From the NCBI GenBank assembly GCA_963820495.1, contig CAWGAF010000001.1:1054001-1118000 (forward strand): a stretch of DNA of 64,000 nucleotides, in the 5' to 3' direction. The notes under the pieces are model-generated. The model searched no databases. It was not told where the DNA came from and saw only the letters and a program-made list of their open reading frames with translations. This DNA is from JBBIPA01 sp963820495 (lineage in GTDB: Bacteria; Chloroflexota; Dehalococcoidia; GIF9; UBA5629). Each line of letters begins with the position of its first letter. The stretch's first letter is position 1. This document shows, in pieces, positions 1-8,592 of this stretch. The translations under genes were made by a program, and so were the position numbers.

Positions 1-597
1 AAACTTTACTTCAATATCCTCTCGTTTTGGCAACGCCAAAATCTTGCCCACCATTTTCTTAGTATCTATTTCCAACCACTGCGGAATAATTTTATCTTCA
101 ATTCCCTCTGCCATCACCTTGTAGTATTCGCTTTTAACACTACCCTCTCGCCAGCTAATGACATCTCCCGATTTTACTAAATATGAAGGAATATTTGTTT
201 TATGTCCGTTTACTAAAATATGACCATGTCGAACTACCTGTCTGGCTTGAGCACGAGAGTTAGCGAAGCCTAAACGGTAAACTATGTTATCCAGACGTCT
301 CTCCAACAAACTCACCAAGTTGTCGCCTGTAACACCGGGCAGCCTTTCTGCCTCTCCAAAAGTTTTTCGGAATTGCCGCTCCATCATGCCGTAGGTATAC
401 CGTGCCTTCTGTTTCTCCCTCAGTTGAAGCCCGCGGTCAGACATCTTGGAACGTCTCTTGGAAACACTACGTCGCCCGGGTACAGCATCTCTACGCTCTA
501 CAGCACATTTGGCTGTGGAACATCTATCACCTTTAAGCATTAGCTTATCGCCGACACGGCGACATTTTCGACATTTAGCACCAATATGGCGTGCCAT
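1..597 (-). CDS. rpsD: 30S ribosomal protein S4 (3' end beyond window)
   Basis: The reading frame is open from the ATG at 597 to base 1 (199 codons, no stop), so only the last few codons of this roughly 208-residue protein are missing. S4 binds 16S rRNA early in 30S assembly. The N-terminus carries Cys9, Cys12, Cys26 and Cys31, the zinc-binding (C+) form of S4, followed by the S4 RNA-binding domain (RLDNIVYRLGFA). It lies 2 bp after rpsK as the last visible gene of the cluster; rpoA and rplQ would be expected further left. Confidence 0.97.
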   Translation of the reverse strand, partial: MARHIGAKCRKCRRVGDKLMLKGDRCSTAKCAVERRDAVPGRRSVSKRRSKMSDRGLQLREKQKARYTYGMMERQFRKTFGEAERLPGVTGDNLVSLLERRLDNIVYRLGFANSRAQARQVVRHGHILVNGHKTNIPSYLVKSGDVISWREGSVKSEYYKVMAEGIEDKIIPQWLEIDTKKMVGKILALPKREDIEVKF

Positions 598-599
598 CT

Positions 600-986
600 C
601 TACACTCGCCTTCTTTTCCTGGGCCTACAGCCATTATGAGGAATAGGAGTTATATCTTTAATAGCAGTAACCGAAATACCCGCAGCCTGTATAGCCCGGA
701 TCGCTGCTTCTCGACCACTGCCTGGACCTCTAACATAGACTTCTACCTGACGCAATCCTACGTCTTTAGCTTTGGTTGCAGCCGCCTGCGCAGCTAGCTG
801 AGCAGCATAAGGAGTGCCTTTTCGCGACCCCTTGAATCCAGCAGTACCAGGACTTCCCCAAGCAATAACATTGCCCTTAGGGTCAGTAAAAGTCACAATA
901 GTGTTATTGAACGTTGACTGAATAAAAGCTTTACCCTCGGGAACGATTTTACGTTCCTTTTTCCTTGCTCGTGCTTTCCTTGGCAT
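600..986 (-). CDS. rpsK: 30S ribosomal protein S11
   Basis: This 128-residue protein of the 30S platform contacts 16S rRNA near the mRNA exit. The basic start MPRKARARKKERK, the central FNNTIVT and GFKGSRKGTPYAAQLAA stretches, and the C-terminal PHNGCRPRKRRRV are family signatures. It sits 18 bp after rpsM and 2 bp before rpsD, the usual alpha-operon order, and the length is normal. Confidence 0.98.
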   Translation of the reverse strand: MPRKARARKKERKIVPEGKAFIQSTFNNTIVTFTDPKGNVIAWGSPGTAGFKGSRKGTPYAAQLAAQAAATKAKDVGLRQVEVYVRGPGSGREAAIRAIQAAGISVTAIKDITPIPHNGCRPRKRRRV

Positions 987-1004
987 ATTTCCTCTTATAC
1001 TCCT

Positions 1005-1394
1005 TTATTTCTTAGCCAGACCGCGCTTCTGACCACGTCCAGCCACTGTCTTTCTAAAACCGCGTTTGGTCCGAGCATTAGTTCGCGTCCGCTGCCCCCG
1101 AACTGGCAAGCTGCGGCGATGTCTCAAGCCTCGATAGCTGCCAATTTCAATAAACCGCTTGACGTTGAGATTAACTTCCTTGCGGAGTTCGCCTTCTACC
1201 TTGAACTCCTTGTCGATAATCTCTCGAATACGGCTGACCTCAGCTTCGGTTAGGTCTTTTACCTTCGTATCATGGTTTACTCCGCTAGCAACTAAAATCT
1301 GGCGGCTAGTAGCGGGACCAATACCATAAATATACGGTAATGCGAACTCCACCTTCTTCTCTTTAGGTAGGTCTACACCAGAAATACGTGCCAT
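1005..1394 (-). CDS. rpsM: 30S ribosomal protein S13
   Basis: This 129-residue protein of the 30S head bridges to the 50S subunit and touches P-site tRNA. MARISGVDLP at the start, the helix-hairpin-helix YGIGPATSRQIL, and the C-terminal RGLRHRRSLPVRGQRT/NARTKRG motif are diagnostic. It lies between rpmJ and rpsK with short gaps. The ATG at 1394 follows a clear Shine-Dalgarno (AAGGGAG). Confidence 0.98.
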   Translation of the reverse strand: MARISGVDLPKEKKVEFALPYIYGIGPATSRQILVASGVNHDTKVKDLTEAEVSRIREIIDKEFKVEGELRKEVNLNVKRFIEIGSYRGLRHRRSLPVRGQRTRTNARTKRGFRKTVAGRGQKRGLAKK

Positions 1395-1414
1395 TTTTCA
1401 TTCACTCCCTTTTA

Positions 1415-1528
1415 TTATCCTTGTCGCTGCTTATGCTTAGGGTTCTGGCAGATAACTCGAATAACTCCACGCCGCTTAATTATTTTGCACTTCTCGCAAC
1501 GACGTTTGACAGAAGCTCTTACTTTCAT
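1415..1528 (-). CDS. rpmJ: 50S ribosomal protein L36 (zinc form)
   Basis: Translation of the minus strand between infA and rpsM gives a 37-residue basic protein starting MKVRASVKRRCEKC and ending PKHKQRQG. Cys11, Cys14, Cys27 and His32 form the zinc site of the C+ type of L36. Length, sequence and position after infA all match the family, so it is a real gene despite its size. Confidence 0.97.
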   Translation of the reverse strand: MKVRASVKRRCEKCKIIKRRGVIRVICQNPKHKQRQG

Positions 1529-1613
1529 TTTCTTATAACCTTATATTTAAAAATGCCTTTTATGATAAATCTTTTACGACCAATATGTCAAAGAATTAGC
1601 CTACCATTGCAAT

Positions 1614-1832
1614 TTACTTTAACCGATAAGTAATTCTTCCTCTAGTTAAATCATATGGTGAAAGCTCCACTAGCACCTTGTCCGCAGGCAAAATCCTAAT
1701 GTAATGTTTCCTCATCTTACCCGAAATATGGGCAAGCACCCTGTGACCGTTAGCCAATTCCACACGAAAAGTGGCATTGGGTAAACACTCAAGCACTATG
1801 CCTTCAACCTCTATCGTTTCTTTCTTAGGCAT
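1614..1832 (-). CDS. infA: Translation initiation factor IF-1
   Basis: This 72-residue single OB-fold protein (S1-like RNA-binding family) blocks the A site during initiation. MPKKETIEVEGIVLECLPNATFRV and the central GKMRKHYIRILPADKVLVELSPYDLTRGRI region are typical. It sits 17 bp downstream of map and upstream of rpmJ. The roughly 85 bp up to rpmJ show no further gene. Confidence 0.97.
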   Translation of the reverse strand: MPKKETIEVEGIVLECLPNATFRVELANGHRVLAHISGKMRKHYIRILPADKVLVELSPYDLTRGRITYRLK

Positions 1833-1849
1833 GCTGCATCCACATAATA

Positions 1850-2596
1850 TTATAATACAGTAAGCACCTCAGGTTCAGCATTACCAATAGCAATAGTATG
1901 TTCAAAATGAGCTGAGAGACTGTTATCTACAGTATGTACCGTCCATTTATTCTCATCAAGGCGAGTCCGCCAGTCTCCGACAGCTACCATCGGCTCCACA
2001 GCCAACGTCATGCCTTTTTGCAGCAGCAAGCCCGTCCCACTCAAGCCGAAGTTCGGCACCTGTGGATCCTCATGCAAGCCCCTACCAATACCGTGCCCAC
2101 AATATTCCCTGATTACAGAAAACCCCATTGACTCAATATATTGCTGAATAGACGCCGAAACATCACCGAGGTGAACTCCACAGCGTGCTGCCCTGATACC
2201 GACCATCAAAGCAGCCTCAGTAACATCCAGTAATCTCTGCGCCTGATCGCTGATCTTCCCTACCCCTACAGTAATAGCAGCATCACTGTGAAAACCATCG
2301 AAATAAGCTCCAAAATCCAGCGATACGATATCACCCCCTTCTAACACCCGCTCTCCTGGGATGCCATGGACTACTTCATCATTTATGGACACACACAAGT
2401 TTGCAGGATAACCCATGTAGCCCTTAAACGAAGCCTTAGCACCCCTTTTTCTCAATTCTTCCTCCGCAATTCTATCCAATTGCTTCGTTTTAATTCCTGG
2501 TTTCACCTCTTTCTTAAGCTTTCCTAAAACAGCCGCTACGATTCTTCCGGCTTCTCGCATTACTAAAACTTCATCTTCAGACTTTATGTCTGTCAT
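1850..2596 (-). CDS. map: Methionine aminopeptidase type I
   Basis: This cytosolic metallopeptidase of 248 residues removes the initiator methionine from new proteins. The pita-bread fold shows the metal ligands in order: DFGAYFDGFHSDAAITV (two Asp), YCGHGIGRGLHEDPQVPN (His) and LAVEPM (Glu). The length is that of the short bacterial form without an N-terminal zinc finger. Its start overlaps the adk stop by 4 bp (ATGA), so the two are probably translationally coupled. Confidence 0.97.
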   Translation of the reverse strand: MTDIKSEDEVLVMREAGRIVAAVLGKLKKEVKPGIKTKQLDRIAEEELRKRGAKASFKGYMGYPANLCVSINDEVVHGIPGERVLEGGDIVSLDFGAYFDGFHSDAAITVGVGKISDQAQRLLDVTEAALMVGIRAARCGVHLGDVSASIQQYIESMGFSVIREYCGHGIGRGLHEDPQVPNFGLSGTGLLLQKGMTLAVEPMVAVGDWRTRLDENKWTVHTVDNSLSAHFEHTIAIGNAEPEVLTVL

Positions 2597-3255
2597 CCGG
2601 CTTTACCTATCTTTTTACCAAGAGCAGTGGCTATCTGTTTTGTCACTTCGTCAATACTTAGCTGACCGTCCACCCTTATAAGCTTCCCACTTGTCTTATA
2701 ATAGTCCAGCAGGGGAGTAGTCTGAGCGAAATAAACCTTCAGCCGTTCCCTTATAGTTTTTTCGTTATCATCAGGACGCTGATACAGTTCACCACCACAT
2801 TTATCACACTTGCCAGCAATCTTAGGTGGCGAGGCTATCTCATGATAGACCGCCTGACACTGGCGACATGTCCAGCGCCCACTAAGACGCTTCAGCAGCT
2901 CTTCACTATCCACGTCTATGTATATCGCTTTGTCTATAGCCTTCTTTTGGTTCGATAATGTCTGGTCAAGCGCCTTGGCTTGCTCCAGTGTCCTAGGGAA
3001 CCCATCGAAAACGCATCCGAACTTGCAATCAGTCTCATTGAGCCGCTCCGAAATCACACGAATAGTTACTTCGTCAGGAGCAAGCTCGCCTTTCTCCATA
3101 TAGGATTTGACTAAGTTGCCAAGTTCAGTTCCCTTGACTACTGCCTGTCGGAACAGGTCGCCTGAAGCAATATGAGCCAAACCTAAAGTCTTAGAGATGA
3201 TAGCTGCCTGAGTTCCTTTGCCCGCCCCTGGAGCACCGAGAAAAACCAAATACAT
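2593..3255 (-). CDS. adk: Adenylate kinase, zinc-lid form
   Basis: It catalyses ATP + AMP to 2 ADP. The P-loop GAPGAGKGTQA lies at residues 7-17, followed by the NMP-binding region and the FDGFPRTLEQAKAL motif. The long LID domain contains CRQC and CDKC pairs, a structural zinc site seen in many Gram-positive and thermophile enzymes. At 220 residues it is the normal long form. It is encoded between secY (4 bp gap) and map (4 bp overlap). Confidence 0.97.
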   Translation of the reverse strand: MYLVFLGAPGAGKGTQAAIISKTLGLAHIASGDLFRQAVVKGTELGNLVKSYMEKGELAPDEVTIRVISERLNETDCKFGCVFDGFPRTLEQAKALDQTLSNQKKAIDKAIYIDVDSEELLKRLSGRWTCRQCQAVYHEIASPPKIAGKCDKCGGELYQRPDDNEKTIRERLKVYFAQTTPLLDYYKTSGKLIRVDGQLSIDEVTKQIATALGKKIGKAG

Positions 3256-3259
3256 ACTT

Positions 3260-4570
3260 TTACTTTAAGAATCCTTCATAGCGGCGCATGGTCAACTGCG
3301 CTTCTATTTGTTTCATAGTATCCAAAGCCACACCGACAACAATAAGTATTCCAGTGCTGGACAAAGTTAATGCTGCAACGTCAGTTATTTCCCTGACGAC
3401 GAAAGGAATTACAGCAACAATAGCTAAGAACAGCGCGCCACCCCAGGTAATACGATTAATAACCCTGTTGAGATAATCGGTCGTTGGCTTCCCGGGACGA
3501 ACACCTGGAATAAAACCACCCTGGCGTTGCAATGTCCGCGCCAGGTCCATCTGCTGAAATATCACCATAGTATAGAAAAAGGCAAAGGCAACTACCAACA
3601 GAAAATAACATACCCAGTAAAATAACCCTATAGGTAAAGAGGTACTGGGGCTAAACCACTCCATAAGGACATTGGCAAAGTTAGGTGCCTGCGGATTGGC
3701 AAAATAACTGGCTATCGTTCCTGGGAAAATCATCAATGACATGGCAAATATCAGTGGTATCATACCAGCCGTATTAACCCTCAGGGGCACATATGTAGAA
3801 CCCGTCTGCCGGTACATTCGAGCACCGCGAAACGCAGTCTTTGCATACTGAACCGGAATACGCCGATGTCCTTCAGTAAAGATAACGATAAAAACTATAA
3901 GCGCTAGAGCAACAATGATGAAAACTATGATTCCAACCAGATTCGATAGGGAAATAATGCCCCGGCCAATCCCCTGCGGTAAACCAGCTAAAATACCACC
4001 AAAGATTATTATTGATACACCATTGCCGATGCCTCGCTCAGTAATCAATTCACCAAGCCAAACCAAAAACACCGTGCCTGCCGTAAGCGAGACTATCATG
4101 GCAAACGTAGATAACGTATCAGTGGTACTGACAACATGCTGGCTGCGCAGCAATGCTAGCTGAGCATACCCCTGAAGAGCAGCCAGTGGTATAGTAAGCC
4201 AGTGAGTATATTGGTTAATCTTGTGTTGGCCAGATTCACCCTCCTCAGACAAAGCCCGAAGGCTGGGCACTACTGGAACCAGCAGTTGCATAATAATTGA
4301 AGCAGTGATATAAGGATAAACTCCCATGGCTGCCACACTAAAATTCCTCATAGCACCACCACTGAACATGTCCAGCATACCCAGGAGTTGGTTACTTTGA
4401 AATAGATCTCGCAAGGCAGCGAGGTCTACCCCAGGCATAGGTATATGAGCTATAAAACGGAAAACCACCAATATGCCTATGGTGAAAAGGAGCTTTCTTC
4501 TCAAGTCAGGTAAAGAAAAAGCATCGAATAAGGCTTGAATAAGACGTGATCTGGACTCTCTCTGCGGCAT
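3260..4570 (-). CDS. secY: Protein translocase subunit SecY
   Basis: This is the channel subunit of the Sec translocon, 436 residues with about ten membrane segments. Recognisable parts are the N-terminal plug region (HIPMPGVDLAAL), LLGMLDMFSGGA, the GNGVSIIIFGGI segment, the basic cytosolic loop with RRIPVQYAK and the late loop QRQGGFIPGVRPGKPT. It follows rplO by 2 bp, the standard spc-operon position. Confidence 0.98.
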   Translation of the reverse strand: MPQRESRSRLIQALFDAFSLPDLRRKLLFTIGILVVFRFIAHIPMPGVDLAALRDLFQSNQLLGMLDMFSGGAMRNFSVAAMGVYPYITASIIMQLLVPVVPSLRALSEEGESGQHKINQYTHWLTIPLAALQGYAQLALLRSQHVVSTTDTLSTFAMIVSLTAGTVFLVWLGELITERGIGNGVSIIIFGGILAGLPQGIGRGIISLSNLVGIIVFIIVALALIVFIVIFTEGHRRIPVQYAKTAFRGARMYRQTGSTYVPLRVNTAGMIPLIFAMSLMIFPGTIASYFANPQAPNFANVLMEWFSPSTSLPIGLFYWVCYFLLVVAFAFFYTMVIFQQMDLARTLQRQGGFIPGVRPGKPTTDYLNRVINRITWGGALFLAIVAVIPFVVREITDVAALTLSSTGILIVVGVALDTMKQIEAQLTMRRYEGFLK

Positions 4571-4572
4571 TA

Positions 4573-5037
4573 TTAAATCTCCTCAGCCCTCCCACCAGCA
4601 GCCTCAATTTTAGCCTTAGCAGTGGAGGAGAACTTTTTAGCCTTTACCACAAGCGGACGATTAATTTCGCCCTCGCCCAGTATCTTTACAGGCTGCTTTG
4701 CAGATTTAATGAGACCAGCTTCGAGCAATGATTGCGGAGTAACCTCAGCATCCGCTGCAAACACATTAAGCCTACCTACATTGACGATATTATACTCAGC
4801 CCGAAAAATATTGAAGAATCCTCTTTTTCGCGGCAACCGCCTAATAAGAGGCAGTTGACCACCTTCAAAGCCAAGGCGTACTCCACCACCAGCGCGTGAC
4901 TTCTGACCCTTTAAACCCCGCCCCGAGTAAGTACCATGCCCACTGCCATCGCCTCGCCCAACTCGTTTCCTGCCGTGCTTAGCACCAGATGCTGGCTTTA
5001 ATGTATGCTGTCCTATTATTATATTATTCCGTTCCAT
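4573..5037 (-). CDS. rplO: 50S ribosomal protein L15
   Basis: This 154-residue protein has a long Gly/Arg-rich N-terminal arm (HGRKRVGRGDGSGHGTYSGRG and GQKSRAGGGVRLGFEGGQ) that threads into 23S rRNA, and a globular C-terminus with INRPLVVKAKKFS. The ATG overlaps the end of rpmD by 14 bp, so translation is likely coupled. Confidence 0.97.
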   Translation of the reverse strand: MERNNIIIGQHTLKPASGAKHGRKRVGRGDGSGHGTYSGRGLKGQKSRAGGGVRLGFEGGQLPLIRRLPRKRGFFNIFRAEYNIVNVGRLNVFAADAEVTPQSLLEAGLIKSAKQPVKILGEGEINRPLVVKAKKFSSTAKAKIEAAGGRAEEI

Positions 5038-5218
5038 TGTTAACCACTTCGGATTTAACTAAATGACTTACCTTAGTTAACATACCACGTATGCTTGCTG
5101 TATCCTCGTGTTCCACCACCTGATTAAGCCGATGGAAGCCAAGAGACTTCAAGGTTCGTCGTTGATCCCTAGGGTAGCCTATGTCGCTTTTTACCCAGGT
5201 AATGCGCAGCTTAGACAT
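5024..5218 (-). CDS. rpmD: 50S ribosomal protein L30
   Basis: The gene encodes 64 residues beginning MSKLRITWVKSDIGYP. The frame is open further upstream, but the ATG at 5218 is chosen because the family starts here and it overlaps the rpsE stop by only 8 bp. The QRRTLKSLGFHRLNQ core and the C-terminal SIRGMLTKVSHLV are family hallmarks. The 3' end overlaps rplO by 14 bp. Confidence 0.95.
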   Translation of the reverse strand: MSKLRITWVKSDIGYPRDQRRTLKSLGFHRLNQVVEHEDTASIRGMLTKVSHLVKSEVVNNGTE

Positions 5219-5753
5219 CCCCCTCAACCCCCTTAATTTCAATACTAGCTTTGCGTTTCGCAACAACCTCTTTAGGATTACGAAGGTTAGCTAAAGCTAA
5301 CAAAGTAGCTCTAACAACATTAATAGAATTAGGACTGCCCAATGACTTAGTGAGAACGTCTTTTACACCAGTCGCCTCAAGTACAGCTCGAACACCGCCA
5401 CCAGCGATTACACCGGTTCCTGGCGATGCCGGCTTGAGTAGAACCTTGGCTGACCCAAATTTAGCCGTTATACTATGTGGTATAGTATTATCTTCCAGTG
5501 TTACTTTAATGAGATTCTTCCGGGCTACCACACCAGCCTTACGAATTGCCTCAGGTACCTCCCTGGCCTTACCCAAACCCATACCCACATGTTCTTTGCC
5601 ATCGCCAACCACTACCAGAGCTCTAAAATGAAGCTGCTTACCGCCTTTAACGACTTTCGCCACACGGGCAAGCGATACTAGCCTTTCACTCAACTCTAGT
5701 TCACTGGCATCTATTTGGATTTTGGGACCTATTAACTTGGTAAATGCTTTCAT
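5211..5753 (-). CDS. rpsE: 30S ribosomal protein S5
   Basis: The product has 180 residues. The double-stranded-RNA-binding-like N-domain is LVSLARVAKVVKGGKQLHFRALVVVGDG, and the C-domain has PASPGTGVIAGGGVRAVLEATGVKD. The longer frame up to 5834 would run into rplR. The ATG at 5753 (MKAFTKLIG) has a GAGG upstream and leaves a 10 bp gap after rplR, so it is preferred. S5 supports decoding accuracy and lies at the mRNA entry. Confidence 0.96.
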   Translation of the reverse strand: MKAFTKLIGPKIQIDASELELSERLVSLARVAKVVKGGKQLHFRALVVVGDGKEHVGMGLGKAREVPEAIRKAGVVARKNLIKVTLEDNTIPHSITAKFGSAKVLLKPASPGTGVIAGGGVRAVLEATGVKDVLTKSLGSPNSINVVRATLLALANLRNPKEVVAKRKASIEIKGVEGDV

Positions 5754-5763
5754 AACTACAACC

Positions 5764-6129
5764 TCAAAACTCAAGTCCAGCTTTCCGCGCCGCCTCGGCC
5801 AAAGCTTTAACCCTGCCATGATATTTATAACCACCCCTATCGAAAACCACCTTATTAATTCCCTTGCTTAAGGCACGTCGGGCTGCCAGAGAACCTACCA
5901 TCTCAGCGCTTTCCACTTTCTTTTTTTTAGCAATTTTATCTTTAATTTCTGGGTCCAAATCGCTGGCTGAAACCAGAGTCTGACCAACAGAATCGTCTAT
6001 AATCTGGGCATAAATATAGCTCAAACTTCGAAAAACACAGAACCTCGGTCTTGTATTTGTACCGCTTACCTTTGTTCTAACTCGATTATGTCGTCGTTGT
6101 CGTGCCAACCGACCAGTCGTATTAGCCAT
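5764..6129 (-). CDS. rplR: 50S ribosomal protein L18
   Basis: This 121-residue protein binds 5S rRNA. The basic N-terminus has the RLARQRRHNRVRTKVSGT motif, then RPRFCVFRSLSYIYAQIIDD. The ending has FDRGGYKYHGRVKALAEAARKAGLEF, a universal L18 signature. It sits between rplF and rpsE in the spc order. Confidence 0.97.
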   Translation of the reverse strand: MANTTGRLARQRRHNRVRTKVSGTNTRPRFCVFRSLSYIYAQIIDDSVGQTLVSASDLDPEIKDKIAKKKKVESAEMVGSLAARRALSKGINKVVFDRGGYKYHGRVKALAEAARKAGLEF

Positions 6130-6151
6130 TAATACCTTCTATCTCCCATTA

Positions 6152-6703
6152 CTATTTCTTAAAGGCTGCCTTACCCGCCTTGCCTGGCTTAAGACGAACT
6201 TTCTCACCAGCATATTTAATGCCTTTGCCCTTGTAGGCATCAACGGGTCGCAAAGCCCGAATCCGTGCTGCTGTCTGACCCACCAGCTCTTTATCTATTC
6301 CGCTGACCAGGACCTTGTTCGTTCCCTCTAATGCAATATTGATACCAGGTGGCGAAGCAAAATTAACTGGATGACAATAACCAATCTGCAGCGATATGCC
6401 ACCATCAGCCTTTTGGGCTCTGTAACCAACTCCGCTAAGCTCCAAACCTTTCTCAAAACCCTTAGTGACCCCTTCAACCATATTTGCCAGAAGGGTTCGG
6501 GTTAACCCATGTAAAGCACGATGGGTACCACCATCACTGGGCCTGGTCACTATCAAGTTCCCACCCTCCAATTTAACGGAAATATCCGCATGGATGAAAC
6601 GGGATAACTTGCCCTTGCTGCCTTCTACAGTTACGTTATTTCCTTTTATTTGAACTTTAACACCCGAAGGCACAGGTATGGGCATTAATCCTATTCGCGA
6701 CAC
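6152..6703 (-). CDS. rplF: 50S ribosomal protein L6
   Basis: This 183-residue protein near the factor-binding region of the 50S subunit has two repeated domains: MSRIGLMPIPVPSGV, then LSGVGYRAQKADG and the C-terminal motif DAYKGKGIKYAGEKVRLKPGK. Length and neighbours are normal. Confidence 0.98.
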   Translation of the reverse strand: MSRIGLMPIPVPSGVKVQIKGNNVTVEGSKGKLSRFIHADISVKLEGGNLIVTRPSDGGTHRALHGLTRTLLANMVEGVTKGFEKGLELSGVGYRAQKADGGISLQIGYCHPVNFASPPGINIALEGTNKVLVSGIDKELVGQTAARIRALRPVDAYKGKGIKYAGEKVRLKPGKAGKAAFKK

Positions 6704-6727
6704 TGATTTAACCTCTGAAAATTTAAT

Positions 6728-7120
6728 TTACCAAACATAGCACAATAATTCGCCACCGAGATTCTGGCGCCAAGCCGCATGCCCGACCATCAATCCTTTG
6801 GACGTAGACACAATAGAAATACCAAGCCCTCCATAAACGCGGGGAATTTCTCGGCGACCTACATAGATTCTAAGCCCAGGCTTGCTTACTCTCTCCAAGC
6901 CCAAAATGGCTGGCTGATTATCGACATATTTCAAGGTGATTTTGATGACTCGATGCGAGCCGTCTTTAAGCACTGTATAATCAGTAATAAATCCTTCATC
7001 TTTGAGAATCTTAGCAAGAGATAACTTAGTTTTGGAAAGCGGCATCTGCAAAGTATCATGGTGCGCTATGATAGCGTTGCGAATTCGAGTTAACATATCA
7101 GCAATTGGGTCAGTAACCAT
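6728..7120 (-). CDS. rpsH: 30S ribosomal protein S8
   Basis: This 130-residue central-domain 16S rRNA binder begins VTDPIADMLTRIRNA after the initiator Met and carries VSKPGLRIYVGRREIPRVYGGLG. In bacteria it is often the translational repressor of the spc operon. The C-terminus GLMVGHAAWRQNLGGELLCYVW is the usual S8 ending. Confidence 0.98.
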   Translation of the reverse strand: MVTDPIADMLTRIRNAIIAHHDTLQMPLSKTKLSLAKILKDEGFITDYTVLKDGSHRVIKITLKYVDNQPAILGLERVSKPGLRIYVGRREIPRVYGGLGISIVSTSKGLMVGHAAWRQNLGGELLCYVW

Positions 7121-7145
7121 TACAGTATCTCTCCACTACTTTCAA

Positions 7146-7331
7146 TTACCAGCTTGATTTTCTCACCCCTGGAATCTCACCATTTAAAGCCAGCTTCCGA
7201 AAACAAATACGACATAGCCCAAACCTTCGGATATAGGCACGTGGCCTGCCGCATAAATGGCATCTGTTATGTTGTTGCACTCTATATTTAGGTGGCCTTT
7301 GTGATTTTAATACTTTACATAATTTTGCCAT
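7146..7331 (-). CDS. rpsN: 30S ribosomal protein S14 type Z
   Basis: This is a 61-residue short S14 with CHLCGRPRAYIRRFGLCRIC, whose four cysteines form the zinc site of the type Z (C+) protein. It ends PGVRKSSW, as in the family. It is the chromosomal spc-operon copy, between rplE and rpsH. Confidence 0.97.
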   Translation of the reverse strand: MAKLCKVLKSQRPPKYRVQQHNRCHLCGRPRAYIRRFGLCRICFRKLALNGEIPGVRKSSW

Positions 7332-7347
7332 GCTCTACTCCAGTCTT

Positions 7348-7890
7348 CTAATTCTTCCGGAAAGGCATCCCCAGAGACCTTAACAATTCCCTGCCTTCCT
7401 CGTCCGTAGTTGCAGTAGTTACGATAACTATTTCCAGCCCCCGCAGCTTTTCAATCTTATCATAATCTATCTCAGGGAAAACCACCTGCTCCCGCATTCC
7501 TAAAGCATAATTGCCCTGACCATCGAATGAATCTGGCGATATTCCCTGAAAATCACGGATGCGGGGCAAGACGATATTAACCAATTTATCAAAGAAATCA
7601 TTCATGCGCTGACCTCGCAGCGTTACCATCATTCCTATAGGTAAGCCAGTCCTTAACTTAAAAGCAGCAATAGGTCTCTTTGCCCGCGTTACTACGGGAT
7701 GCTGCCCAGTAATAGCAGTCAAGTCCTTTTCTGCAGATTCCATAGCTTTGGGATTTGTTATTGCCTCACCTAGACCCATATTCAAAACAATCTTACTAAG
7801 TCTGGGCACCTGCATCATATTCTTATACCCAAACTTGGCTTTCAGCTCTGGTACAGATTTCTTCATATATCTTTCTTTCAAGATAGACAT
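7348..7890 (-). CDS. rplE: 50S ribosomal protein L5
   Basis: This 180-residue protein binds 5S rRNA and contacts P-site tRNA. MMQVPRLSKIVLNMGLGEA, the middle PVVTRAKRPIAAFKLRTGLP and the late RDFQGISPDSFDGQGNY are conserved family segments. Gene order rplX-rplE-rpsN is standard. Confidence 0.98.
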   Translation of the reverse strand: MSILKERYMKKSVPELKAKFGYKNMMQVPRLSKIVLNMGLGEAITNPKAMESAEKDLTAITGQHPVVTRAKRPIAAFKLRTGLPIGMMVTLRGQRMNDFFDKLVNIVLPRIRDFQGISPDSFDGQGNYALGMREQVVFPEIDYDKIEKLRGLEIVIVTTATTDEEGRELLRSLGMPFRKN

Positions 7891-7909
7891 GGTTTAAACA
7901 CACCTTCAG

Positions 7910-8221
7910 TTAATCAATAACTTCACCGCAAGCATGACACATCCTGGCTTTTTCCCCATCCTCAAGAAAGCGAAAGCCAACTCGAATAGGATTATTACAT
8001 TTGCTGCAAATAAGCATCACTTTGGAAACAGCAAGAGGCGCTTCCAGTTCAATAATGCCGGCTTGCCTGGCCTGGCCTTGAGTTTTAGAATGGCGCTTAA
8101 TCATGTTAACGCCTTCCACTATTATCTTGTCCTCTCTAGGTAAAGCCCGCCGTACTTTGCCTTTTTTACCTCTGTCTTTCCCAGCAATTACAAGGACATT
8201 GTCATTTTTTCTAATCTTCAT
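7910..8221 (-). CDS. rplX: 50S ribosomal protein L24 with C-terminal zinc-finger-like end
   Basis: This 103-residue assembly-initiator protein has an N-terminal KOW motif (NVLVIAGKDRGKKGKV) and the VEGVNMIKRH segment. The C-terminus has two CxxC pairs (CSKC and CHAC), as in the longer L24 forms of many non-proteobacteria, consistent with bound zinc. The gap to rplN is 1 bp. Confidence 0.97.
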   Translation of the reverse strand: MKIRKNDNVLVIAGKDRGKKGKVRRALPREDKIIVEGVNMIKRHSKTQGQARQAGIIELEAPLAVSKVMLICSKCNNPIRVGFRFLEDGEKARMCHACGEVID

Positions 8222-8222
8222 C

Positions 8223-8591
8223 TCACAATACCTCTGGAGCCAGCGAGACGATCTTCATAAAATTCTTTTCTCTGAGCTCCCTGGCTACTGGACCAAAAAT
8301 CCGAGTGCCCTTAGGATTATTCTTTTCATCCAGGATAACAGCAGCATTCTCATCAAACCTGACATAAGTACCATCTTTACGATGGAATGGCTTGGTTTGT
8401 CTTACAATAACAGCACGTGCCACATCACTCTTTTTCACCACACCACCAGGTATGGCACGTTTAACCGTAACCACAATGATATCACCAAGACTGGCGTATT
8501 TTCTGCCACTTCCACCAAGAACCTTAATGCACATAACTTGGCGAGCACCAGTGTTGTCAGCTACTCTTAATCTGGTAAAAGACTGAATCAC
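8223..8591 (-). CDS. rplN: 50S ribosomal protein L14
   Basis: This 122-residue protein of the subunit interface starts MIQSFTRLRVADNTGAR and contains GRKYASLGDIIVVTVK and GTRIFGPVARELR. These are among the most conserved bacterial r-protein signatures. It lies 1 bp from both rpsQ and rplX. Confidence 0.98.
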   Translation of the reverse strand: MIQSFTRLRVADNTGARQVMCIKVLGGSGRKYASLGDIIVVTVKRAIPGGVVKKSDVARAVIVRQTKPFHRKDGTYVRFDENAAVILDEKNNPKGTRIFGPVARELREKNFMKIVSLAPEVL

Positions 8592-8592
8592 T

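Noticed and set aside
3288..4163. Plus-strand frames inside secY
   Set aside because: They are antisense shadows of a well-conserved membrane protein gene, with no independent signals.
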